Part shown: positions 11,563 through 23,500 of the stretch, piece after piece
Numbering within the stretch: the stretch's first letter is position 1
Layout of the letters: every line of letters starts with the position of its first letter
Origin: Chrysomallon squamiferum
Lineage: Eukaryota > Mollusca > Gastropoda > Neomphalida > Peltospiridae
Assembly (NCBI GenBank): GCA_012295275.1
Contig: CM022677.1
Span: 9,737,304 to 9,801,303, forward strand
Direction of reading: 5' to 3'
Length of the DNA: 64,000 nucleotides
Notes under the pieces: model-generated
Told to the model about the DNA's origin: nothing
Database searches by the model: none
The model's input: the letters and a program-made list of their open reading frames with translations, nothing else
Program-made: the position numbers and the translations under genes

Positions 11563-12948
11563 TCGCATAATGCGGAAGTAGCTCACTAGTCAATTTGTAC
11601 AATTCTGAAGATCATAACTAAGTTTCCAATTTGCTAATGATTCAAAAATTACAAGTAATTCAAGATATTTTAATGGATATAAAATAATAATAACTGTAAT
11701 TTTCTGCAGTTGTTGGTCTTGATTTTCATTTGAACGTATTTATTGATTTAGTTTTGAATGTAAGATAATAATTTAAAATAATGAAATAGAATCAATCATT
11801 CAATGTTTATTGTTAAACATACAACTAGAACAATTACATGAATTTAAAAATGGCAATAATAATGATAAATAAATAAAAATAATAATACGTTCGACTATTT
11901 CAACAAATACAAATCTCTTTAGAGAGATTTATTTTCATTGGTAGTATATTCGTCTTTCTTATTTATCTGTTTAATCGTAAACTATTTGGTGAGACCTAAT
12001 TACCGTATCTACATTTTTGACAAGTATTTTAAATATCTTTGTTTATTGTCAATATAGAATTATTAAGAAGGGTTTATAAATGATAAAATATTTAAAATAT
12101 AAATGTTTAAAAATAAAATATAAATGAAGAAAATAGCAAATTATTTTTATCCAATCAAAAGCGATGCCCGTGCCTAGACTTAGTAAAAATGGATGGTACA
12201 GGCTGAAATGGGAGAAACACAATTACACACTTTTCTTTTTAACTGTTTATATTCCATATTTTTTGGCCAACATTTTTTGTGGTATGTATACGCTATACTT
12301 ACATTAAATTATTCATAAAATTATAATACTATATTAGTAGTTCTTTGATAAATGAGAATAAATTTATTTTTGTTGTTGACGCACCCACATTTGACGCAGT
12401 TTTGTTTTTGTTGACAAAATGATGTAGTTTTAGTTTGGAACATACTAATGAGTAAACATTTTGTTTAGATCTAGATTCTGTAAATATCAGAAATGTAACG
12501 ACGTGTAAGTAATGAATATAGTAAGCCGTAGAAGTAACGTCTGTTTTTATCAGTGCACACCTCAGCTGTCAAACTTTTTATTATTTTTAATATTATTAAT
12601 ATTATTATTTTTAATAATGATTTTTGGTAGTCAAAGATCTTCACTTTAGAAAATATTCAATAATTTTACTAATCATCAGAATAATATTTATAAAAATAGA
12701 GTGCTTAATTTTAACTATGAAAACAAAATATATCATCTAATAATTTGTTGTCCTTAGTGACATTTAAAAACAATCCCTTGATCCATGAAATTTAATATGG
12801 CATAATTTAAGATGGTCATGTAAAAATGTTACATGTCCACTTAACTAACTAAATATATCTATAGTAATTAAAAATAAATACATACTATTTTAAAAATAAT
12901 AATAATAAAATAAATAAATAAATAAATATCAAAATCATTTTTAATCAG
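11563..12948. other. Divergent interval between SDR and RNF111 genes
   Basis: The two genes start head to head with about 1.4 kb between their ATGs, so both promoters must lie here. A CCAATCA box is at 12151-12157. A candidate upstream exon ends at a good GT donor at 12281. The rest is AT-rich with short (TAAA)n and (TTA)n runs. Confidence 0.6.
12164..12281 (+). CDS. Candidate upstream exon with hydrophobic ORF (unrecognised)
   Basis: An ATG at 12164 opens 39 codons (MPVPRLSKNGWYRLKWEK then a hydrophobic run of about 18 residues, LFFLTVYIPYFLANIF) up to a GT donor (G|gtatgt) at 12282. Splicing to the acceptor before 12949 would keep a frame open to TAA at 13044-13046, passing over the RNF111 start in a different frame. 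It may be an RNF111 5' UTR exon carrying an overlapping uORF, a small membrane protein, or chance. No homolog was recognised. Confidence 0.3.
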
Positions 12949-12957
12949 GTCTTGACA

Positions 12958-14582
12958 ATGGAGAACAACATTCTGTCCCTGCCTGCAGAGAGCAGTACAA
13001 TGGCTTGGCAGCCTGGACCAAGTGTCAATCTACCTGCAGCAATTAAAGAGGTAAACATCACTAATACTAATACTCTAACCTTGTCATATTGGTCATAAGT
13101 CTCTGCAAGTATATTATCAAATTGTGCTACAATTAAAGTTTTTAAATATTACTTGGTTGTATTTTCTTAAATTAATAAACAGTTGTGATTTAACATGTTT
13201 GTCATATGCTGTTTATTTATTTTGTAACAATAATCAGTAGTTTGTGGCAGCCAGGCTATCCCCCACTAATCCGGTGATAATTTGTTCAAAACTTTCTGGA
13301 TTTCACTGTTACATAGATTGTTTTCATCTTGGTATCATTTAAAAATGTCAATCTTTTAGCTTTCTGTTATGTGGTTCACTGAAGTTGTTGTTGGAATGTT
13401 GAAATTAGCTTTTGGTTGACAATTGCTCTTCTTTCCAATAACCATTATGCTGATTTTTAGCGAGGCAGTGTCATCTTAACACAAGCTTGTGCATTAAACA
13501 GGAAACAGTTTTTCCACAATGGTGGAACACAGCTATTTTTAGTTCCAAATATACAGTTCATCTGGAATGTTCAAAAAGTAGTGACAATATACCTGGCTTT
13601 TCTTAAATTAGTGCTCACTTTTTATCAATTTACGGCTGAAATAAAAGATATTTTCACCCTTTCCAATCAGCTGTTTTATTAGTTTATTCACTAGTTGTTG
13701 AGATCAAACTTCGAACCAAATGCTCATATTTTTGAGCATGCATGTGTGAAATGGCTATTAGCAAAAGCAGTGAAGAATTACTTGAGTAGTTTACATTACA
13801 GTTCCATATTAATTAATCTGTACAGTACTGAGGTAATATCTATGCAGGTAGGGTGATTACTTGTTCTTTTATGCAGTTAATTATGTTTATTGATTCATTT
13901 GTTTACTTTCTTTAACTGATTGTTATAAAGATGTTAGATTATGAATTTTGTTGAAAATCTGTAAGCTGTTAAGAGCAGTAAAATACAAATAGATGGTCTG
14001 TCCTTGTCATATGTCTGTGTTTCTGTTCACATTTATAACAAACAAACAAGATCATTCAGAAGAGAAATATAAATAAATTCAGAATAAATTGATTATAACA
14101 GTTTCAAAAATTGATGAAACTAAAAGAAATGCACATTTCATTCTTTATTTTATAATGTATTTATTTGTTGTTTCAAGGAATCTGATGATGCAGAAGAAGA
14201 AATTGTTGTTGATACAACAGACAAATCACTTGGAATTATTCTCCATGACCCTCAGACATCGGCCACTTCAGCACCAGCAACATCACAGGACTTTGTTACA
14301 GAACTAAATGCTAGAGCCGAAGCCATTGTGGAACAGACTATGGGTGAGTTGTTGTTCCTGTCTGTCTTTTGTGTGTCTCAACATTAAACTTAAAAAAAAA
14401 AAGTTTCCTTATATAAAAAGTGTCTCCACATCTTTTTCAATAACCATCTTTCAATTATGTTGAAAATTTTGTTTCATTTTCAGGTTTGACGGGGGTGGAA
14501 GACATGTGGCATTCAGCAGAGGAGGATGTTGATGTAGTTTCACTTGATGCAGCAGGTGCTGCAGTTTCTCGCTCTGCTGCTG
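12958..14582 (+). CDS. RNF111: RNF111 exons 1-3 (acidic N-terminus and first SIM)
   Basis: Exon 1 (12958-13050) starts [18 protein letters not shown]; exon 2 (14178-14343) opens [15 protein letters not shown]; exon 3 (14484-14582) holds [16 protein letters not shown]. The hydrophobic VDVVSL flanked by Glu/Asp fits a SUMO-interacting motif. Intron 1 (13051-14177) and intron 2 show nothing recognisable beyond AT-rich sequence. Confidence 0.85.
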
Positions 14583-17500
14583 GTAACCTTTTATGTTGAT
14601 TTTATTTTTCTACTGTATGTGAGGCAGTGGTCAATAAGAATTATAATTATGTATCATCATTATGAAAAATGTGTATGTATGTGTATATATATATATAGAA
14701 AAAGAGAGAGAGGCACACACACACACATATACACATATAAAATTGTTTCGTTCACGCATCAGTTGCACAATTTTGTAACTTAGGTAACAGTTTTGTATAA
14801 TTTACTGAATGAGTAGTCCCAACAACATCAATATATATGTGTATAAATATCTTCTGAAGTAGGTGAATTCTCATTAGTGGTTAGAATGCATTATAATTGC
14901 ATATAACCATTAAATAATGGCAATAGTACGATCATCTGTGTCATTTGGAAAACTGAGGTTGTTTACAGAAGAGATTAAAAAAATAGATATATCTTTAAAC
15001 ATTTATTGCCAAATACTTTTTACTTACCATTGCCAATCTCTAAGAAAAGTTTATACTATAGACTTTTTTTAGATACATGCACAGCCATCCAAACACACCC
15101 CACCCTCAGACACAAAACACTACCAACGCTAAGTACATCTTGATGATTTGTATAAGAAAAATAGTGTTTGTGTGGTTCAGGTATGCATAGACTGGTTATC
15201 ATGTATGTAAAAGTAAAAGATTACTGCTGGTTTCAGGTATGGGCCCCAGGTCTTCAGTTGATGCAACACTAACAGATGATTTCCGTAATTACATGGGACA
15301 TTTGTCAGAACTGAATGATGAAGCCCCGAGTAGTCACCCAATGTGGCCGACACCTGACTCGCAGTCCACTGTGAGCATCTACTCTTCAGGTGAAGACAGT
15401 CCATGTGAGGTGTGGACCAGCATAAACTCTCCCAACCACTGTGTGATGGAGAGGGGTGAGGGCAGCAGGCATTCTGTTAGGAGGAGTGTTCCACTGTACG
15501 AGTGTGATACGACAATGGATGAGTCAGGGTCTGATGAAGTGTTCCAGCCTGCGTCATCCAGTGACAACATGTACGAACCAATGAATCCTTACTCCTTGTT
15601 TAACCTGCCCGAGAACCTGAAACGATGCAAGGAAAGGAAAAACAGAAAGAAAAAGTTTGATATTTTTAACTTACATAATGACAGGCAAAGTTCTGTGAGT
15701 TCTGCTACAGTTAGACCTAATGTCAGTTTGTCTGAGTTGGGGAGCATCAGCGAGGGAGACTCTGATGTTGATGTTCTCTCTCTGCCAAGTTCAGAGAATG
15801 CACATCGCCAGCTGCCTCCAACCGAGGAATGCCACATTTCTAAGGTTACACACAAAACTGTTTTTACTTCAGCAAAGCCTGCTAATATAGACACAGCAAC
15901 TGTGACACCATCTGGTATTGCCCCTTCACCGGTCATTTTGCAGACCAGTCCAGTGTCCAGCAGTGATTGTCAGAGGTCAACAGCAGAGCAGAGGAAGCGC
16001 AAGTGGGGACCTCACAAACGTCCATGTAACTCAGCTGCACAGGTCTCCAGGGAAACGGCTACCCAGTGTCCAGAACAGGACGCACCTTTTGGTCAACCAA
16101 ATGTTGTTGAAGAAAGTGACCCAACTGGTTATCATAGATACAAGGATGAAGAGGGTCCAAGTATGATGAGGACTACATCACCTATTGTTCCTGACATCCA
16201 TTTGTCAGCTTCTGATGACAGCGATGTTGAGGTGGTCAAAATAGAACAAAGGTGACTTATAATTATTGTATGTCTTTGTGTATGTATGGGTGTGTGCACA
16301 TGTGTAAGTAATATCTTTGTGTTGATTTAAAATAAATGAGCTATTTCTGTGACTAAATAATGTAATCATAGAGATCTGCTGTAGCCAATTTATTATTTCT
16401 TTTAATTGAAAAAACAAAACAGTTTTATTTGTTTATTTTTACATTCTATTTTTCTGTTAAACATTTTATTATTATTAATATTATTATTATTATTGGTTTT
16501 TTTTTTAATCAAGTAAGCTATTGTAATTGTTCCAATTTAGCAAAGATTCTAAAGTTGTAAATTGTTTTGTTTGCCTCAGACCAAGGAGAATGGAGACGTC
16601 TGGCCGAGCTACAGTGGTTGTGGATCTCACTGAGTCAGATGATGGTAAAACAGTTATTACAGTTCTTTGAAAACTTGCAGAAAAGTTAACATTATCCATT
16701 ATATTAGTATTAATAAACCAGTATTATATGTGCTTTCCTATTTCTAAACGATAATGTAATGTGAAAAGGAAAGTGTACAGCCTGTGTTAATAATATTAAA
16801 ACTGCAAAAACCTGTACATAACAAATTATCTTTCTTAGGTTAATCTAGACAAATTATATTTTTGTTTTTTGATAAAAAAAATTAAAATACTGACAAATTT
16901 GGTAAAACTAATGGTTTAGCAGTGTTTGGTTATTTATTGAATAACTGATCATATAAACCACATGAGGGCAATTTAAATATTAAGATTCACATTTTCCTGA
17001 ACCAAGGAATTTTTCCATACATAATAGTAAATTATTAAATATTAATTGTATCAAATAATTTGGTCAATAACTGTAAGGGTCTAGTAATATAGTCTAAAAT
17101 ATTGTTATCAAATCTGTTACTAATTTTCTAACATCTGAAGAAAAAATGTATAAATGTTTTTTTTTTAATGTTTTTAAATACTGAAATATAAATTATTTTC
17201 TCAGAGCATACAATGAGACAGACTAGACAAGTGAGGACAACAACATCGTCAGACACACAGACAGTGACTCAGCCATCTCAAGCTCGCCTGCACGTACCCA
17301 TGCCCATTCCTTCCCCAGCCCCCATCAACATACCCAGATCATTTGCCAATCACCATCATTTTCATCCCCTGCCCCCCCCTGCCCACTCCCAGCCTCTGCA
17401 CCAACCCACACCAGCACACACGTGTGGACGTCATTCATTCTGTACAGATCACAGCTACACATGTGGAGGGGTAAGCAAATAAATCATTTTTAATATTACC

Positions 17501-20500
17501 TACAAAAACAAAACAAAATACTTAGAAATATATTACACAGTTATTTGAAATCAGTTACATGTTTTTAATATTACTATAGAAATTTATAAGAAAAGATTAT
17601 AATAGGTACTGGTGGCCTAGCCGATATAATTGGTCAAACTGTTAAAAGTTCAGATTTTGTCCATTTTCCTCCACTCCAAAATCCCTTCTATAAAACCTCC
17701 CACAAAAAACAAATACATGGAAATATAGATCATTATGTGCTCTTTTAAATGGTGTTATTGTTCTTGTATGTTAAATCAGTTCTTTGTATGTTAAATGTTG
17801 TGGGGGTAAATGCACCTTGGTCAGCAATTAAAAGTGTGGAGTAATAAGTCCTAAAATAGGGTTGCTGTACAAACGCCTGGCTTGTTTTCACCAAGATGGC
17901 TTCAGTGTTATTTTTAGCACAGCTAGGAGGGTAATAGATCAATCTTTCTTATGTGCATGTCATTGTTGGCAATAGCTTATATCAAAAGTTGTGTCCAAAA
18001 ATGTACTTTTTCATGCCTTCAAACCAATTTTTTGAAAAAAAACCTGGCTGAAAATAAAACTTATGTTCATGAGATCAAATGAAAGCTCATTCAATTTCCT
18101 TTCAAACAATGTGCAATACTTCTTTGGTGAAAATCAGTTCTGAGTTCGACAGTAACCATTAAGTTTCGTTTTCTACAGACCGAAATTGCCATAGATTTTA
18201 TGTACAGCTAGAAAGGTCTGGCGCTGTTTAAAATGATAATATTTCTATGTTGTTTATATTTTTAATAACTTGTTGGCTGTATGTTTTTCTTCAGTGTTCC
18301 TATTTTTAGCATATATTTTATAGCAAGTGCATAGCGAAATCACATTAAATTGTTTCCTACCTTGTCAAACTGCCATATATTTTATGCAATTAAAAATAAC
18401 TGGTGCTGTTTGAAATGATTATATTGCTATGTTGATTATATTTTTAATAACCAGTAGGATGCATGTTTTATTGTATGGTTATGACTTTTACTGAATATAG
18501 TATGAATACGTTCTGAAATAAAAAAATTAACATTGTTTTGCCGATTACTATTGTCCATTCTAGAACCATTTTTTTTTAATATAAAATCATAAATTGATAA
18601 GTATTAAAACATTATTTTTGCTCATTGATAAGCTCTATCAGAGAAAATTTCAGCAATGGTCAGATGATACATAACTTTTGTTTGCTTTCAAACCACAGCA
18701 AATGCGACTGCTTCAAATGACATACTTATCGTACCTGTGTTTTTAATTGCCACTAGTCCCATGATTACATACAATTTATTGTCCCTAATTAATACTTGCA
18801 ACACCTTTCTGGAGTAGACCCTAAGGATTAGCTGAGTTTATGTATAGCAGAGGATTATTGTTAAACATCAAATACTTGTAGTTCTTTTAAGTAATATTTA
18901 TATATATATATGTACACATCACAGTATCTTAACTTATTACTACTAATTATTTAATCGAGTGAAAATTCAAGCTGCTTATGTAAATAAAGTTGTGCTGTCA
19001 TTCTTTTTTATGGGCTTGGCAGCTCATTTAGTAAGTTGGTCCCATCACTCTTGTTGATTTTCAGTCTTTTGTGTCAGTTACTTTTAAACTACAGTTGACC
19101 AAAGTAGCCCTTTCTGCTAATTAGCCAAAATAGGGCTGAAAACTGACTGTCGTACCAATTTGCATATATCTTTTGAACTGCTGGAGATAGTCATAATTTT
19201 GTGTGTGTTCTGTTTCTTTTTGCTACAGCTGTCATTGTGTGCTAATTTTTTGCATATTATATGAAATTAAAGTCAGACAAAATTTGCCTGCCGATACCTA
19301 TTTATAAGTAGATACTCGAAATCTTGTAAACAGGTTGAGGGATAAGTGAATAAAAACATTTTTAATATTGTGTAGAAAAAATTGTATTTTGGAAGTTACT
19401 TTGAAATAGCTTATAGTTAAAATAGTTTTTTCCTTAATAGAAGAACAATAACATGCGGAAAACAATTTAAAATAAATTATAAAGTTTTGAAATCTTCTAC
19501 TGAACAGCTATATATTTAAAGAGATATAAATAATTTAGAACGTTTCTTAGAAATTGATAATATAGATATTCATGTACAGAAAACATCTTCACATACAAAA
19601 TAATTTTTATTTTTATTAGAAAAATAAGATTTAGAGTTATTCAGTGCAAATATATAATACATGTCTTTGTTCTTGTTACAGCATCCTCCAGTAGTTGACT
19701 GCAATGACCCGTTTGGTTGTGCGTTCCATCACGACCAAAGTTCATGTCGAATTCACACGTCAGGTGCTCACAACAACAACAACCTACATGCTGCACACAT
19801 GCACAGCAGCCACAGCCACGCCACTCACAACCACCCACACTCACATCGGATGAATAACAGTCCATGTGTTGGTAAGTATCAGTCACATATCTTTTTTTTT
19901 CATGTTCCAGTTACAAAAATGTACAAACTTGATGATCCAGTACAAAGGCTAATTTTGAGTAAAGAAAAAGTCGGTTGTCTTGTCTGAACAGACATCTACA
20001 AATAAAAATTATTAAGTTTAAACACTTCCAGCAGTGTCACATTGTTATTGGTAGAACAATTTTGTTTTTAACATTGGAATCAGTATTTAGAAAAGTCAAA
20101 TAACTCTGCTACACAGCTTATCATGCTTTGGGTTCATCTATACCAGGCATTTTGTAAAAGGTTGAATTAGATTTTCTAGCTTTTGCATAATTTAAAAACT
20201 ACCAGGATCCAGTTGCATTGATAATAGCGTATATATATATATATATAGTACAATGACTTGGTACTGTTGTTGTTGATGGTGTTGTTGTTTTCAGGTACTT
20301 GTAATCATCTTGCTCACATTCATCGACCCACAGCTCAGCCTCTTCGTGCCCACATCCATCATCATCATTATCACCCTGCCCCCTTCTCAGTTCCTCCCAG
20401 CCTTCCGATGACGTTACAACCCCACCCACACCCTCATCAAAGACTGATGCATCCAGATCTGTCCTGTCACCATGGTGATCCTGGAAGTATGGGTGTGTAC

Positions 20501-23500
20501 CAGCCCCGTGACACCATGGCTACCACTCACAGTCCAATACAGGTGGTGCCTCCAGTTAACGCCCAGACTGTTTCTGATCTCTTAGCCATGCAATCCCAGG
20601 GAAGAGGGAGACCTTGTGGAACTGGAACCCCAGGGCCGAGTTCTCTGAACCCACACACGGAGATGGACCAGTGTAATCCAAAGTAAGTTGAGCAACTGAA
20701 GTGTTTATAATTCATTGTGCTGCAATAGCCACAGAAAATCAGTATTTTATGTTTTCTTATTACTGCTTATTATTTTTCACTTTTAATATATTTGATGTGT
20801 TGCCAATTGCACGTTTACATGTATGTATGTGTGTGTATGCCTTATTGTATGTATGTGTTTTTGTATATGTCTCTGTGTGTGTCCTTGTGCGTGATGCATA
20901 TGTGTTTTTGTATGTATGTGTCTGTAGGTGTGTGAGAGTGTGGATATGTATTGTGTACCAGTATTTTTATTATTAATTTAATTTTTGGTATTTGTTAGTC
21001 CTATATTTAATAACAGACCGTTTGTTGACAGTTCTGTGAGTCAGCCCATTCCAGGACAACCACAACAACACCTTCATCATCATCTACATCACTACCACCT
21101 CAACCCTGCATCTAGAATGCACCCTTGGCCACAAATGCGCATGCCATCATTCCTAATGGTATGTAATTATTACTAGCTAATTTCTACTTCATTTATGTGA
21201 AAAGTTCCAAAATGAACATAAACATTATTAAAAAAAACCCAGGAGTTTTGTTTTTAAGTGCACCATAAAGCAAATTATGATGTTTAATTGAACATTTTTT
21301 ACTATTTACCAAAATATTACAAACTTGATTAGTTTTTAATTTACTTATATCTATTTTTATGTAATTCATTACTGTGATGTTGCTTACATTAGTTTTGATT
21401 TTTCAGCCTCCTATGCCTGACATGCCTCCATTCCCAGGGTTTCCATCATTTCAGCGATTACCACGAAATATGCAAATGAGACTGGGAGGCATGGTTTACC
21501 ATGGTCCAATAGTTGAAGTGAGTTTTTCTGTAAATTTTTATAACTGCTTGAAAAATATGGAAAACAACACACTCACCTGATTGTTATACTAAACAAAAAA
21601 AACCACACTCACCTAATTGTTATACTAAACAAAAAAAAACCACACTCACCTGATTGTTATACTAAACAAAAAACACACTCACCTGATTGATATACTAAAC
21701 AAAAAACACACACTCACCTGATTGATATACTAAACAAAAAACACACACTCACCTGATTGTTATACTAAACAAAAAACACACACTCACCTGATTGATATAC
21801 TAAACAAAAAACACACACTCACCTGATTGTTATACTAAACAAAAAACACACACTCACCTGATTGATATACTAAACAAAAAACACACACTCACCTGATTGT
21901 TATACTAAACAAAAAACACACACTCACCTGATTGTTATACTAAACAAAAAACACACACTCACCTGATTGATATACTAAACAAAAAACACACACTCACCTG
22001 ATTGTTATACTAAACAAATTAAAATAGTTTCATACAGACAAATGTTCTTAGAAATACAAAAATAATAAAAGATATGTTTTGTGCATGCTTAGAAATGAAA
22101 GTGGCGTTTCTCATTTCTCTGTGAAACTTTATAAAGTTTATTGGTTATAAAAGTTATTTTATCTGTTTTTTCAATGTAAATTTTTGCTAAAGATACGTGA
22201 GAATGCAACATGAAAATAAAAAAGGTAAAAAGAGAAAAAATAAGGGTAAATATATCATGGAGAAAGTGAACAGAAAATAAGGGTAAGCAGCAGCCAAGCT
22301 GGTCAAGAAGTCACTATTACAAAGATGTCAAATACACAGAATAACGAGATCTTCATCTGCACCATTTTATCTGTCAACACCAATTTAACAGTCTCAGCAG
22401 TCACAGTATGGACAATACAGACAAACCAAATGATCCCACAAATTGGACATGACTGAGAAATGACTGAATAGTATGGAAATAACAAGATATCAGTGGTGAA
22501 ATGGTGGATACCAAGTTACAGATGAACTTTGAGATGATAATAACAGTATGAAACAATAATTATGTGAATTAAAAACTGAGTTTGGAAACTTAAGAGAAAA
22601 CTCCATGACCTACAAACTGGCTTCATGTGTGACAATTTAATCTTTAGTGGGATACCAGAGAAAGACACAGAAGAGGAGTTGAAAAAGTTTATAAAAAAAT
22701 GAAATGAAAGTAGAAAATAATATTGACTTTCACAGAGTGCATTGAAAGGGGAGGAAGTTTGATGGATACATAAGGCCTATGATGGATGCCAATGTTCATT
22801 TAAAGCTTTTTATTCTACTGTTAGCAGAATCACTGGACGCTCTACAACATAATCTTAACTTTTTTGTCAGTTACTGCCGAGTATGGATACTTAAACTTAA
22901 TACAATAAAACTAAAATAATGATTTTAAGTAAAGGGAGGATTAAACTAGTGATTATATATTTATATTTGATGGAGAGATTATTGATATAGTAGATAACTA
23001 TAAATATTTACAAGAAATGGTCTATTCACTTACAATGTATAATAACTATATAATAAAGCAATGAAAGCTATGTACAGCCTAATAGCTAAATGTCGTCAGA
23101 ATAATCTCTCTAATGACAGTATACTTGATTTATCTGACAAACTAATACAGCCAATTTTATTGTATGGTTGTGAAATATGTGGTTTTACAAAGGTACAACT
23201 AATAGAAAGACTCCATATGAAATTTTGTTAGTATTTACTAAATCATAAATGTTCATTAATGTACTTCTGGTTTTATGATCTATGATGAACTAGGACAGTA
23301 TCCCCTTTGTATTTCTCTAAAAGTAAGAATGGGGGGGACCCTAATTTGAAAAAGCCAAAACAATATTTCCTCACAACTATATTATTGAATGCATGTTACT
23401 GAGTTTCCTTGGAACAAATTTGTAAAAAATATTTTAGATGATTGTGGTTTAACATATATATGGATATATCATAACTTTTATAATGTTAAATGGTTAAGTC

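Noticed and set aside
15379-15936. Minus-strand ORFs opposite RNF111 exon 4
   Set aside because: Shadow frames of a coding exon with well supported plus-strand reading.
17590-17700. tRNA-like A box (ggtggcctagccgata)
   Set aside because: No convincing B box at the right distance and no second copy in the window.
21570-22016. CRISPR-like regular array
   Set aside because: Spacers are also repeats and the host is an animal; it is a minisatellite.
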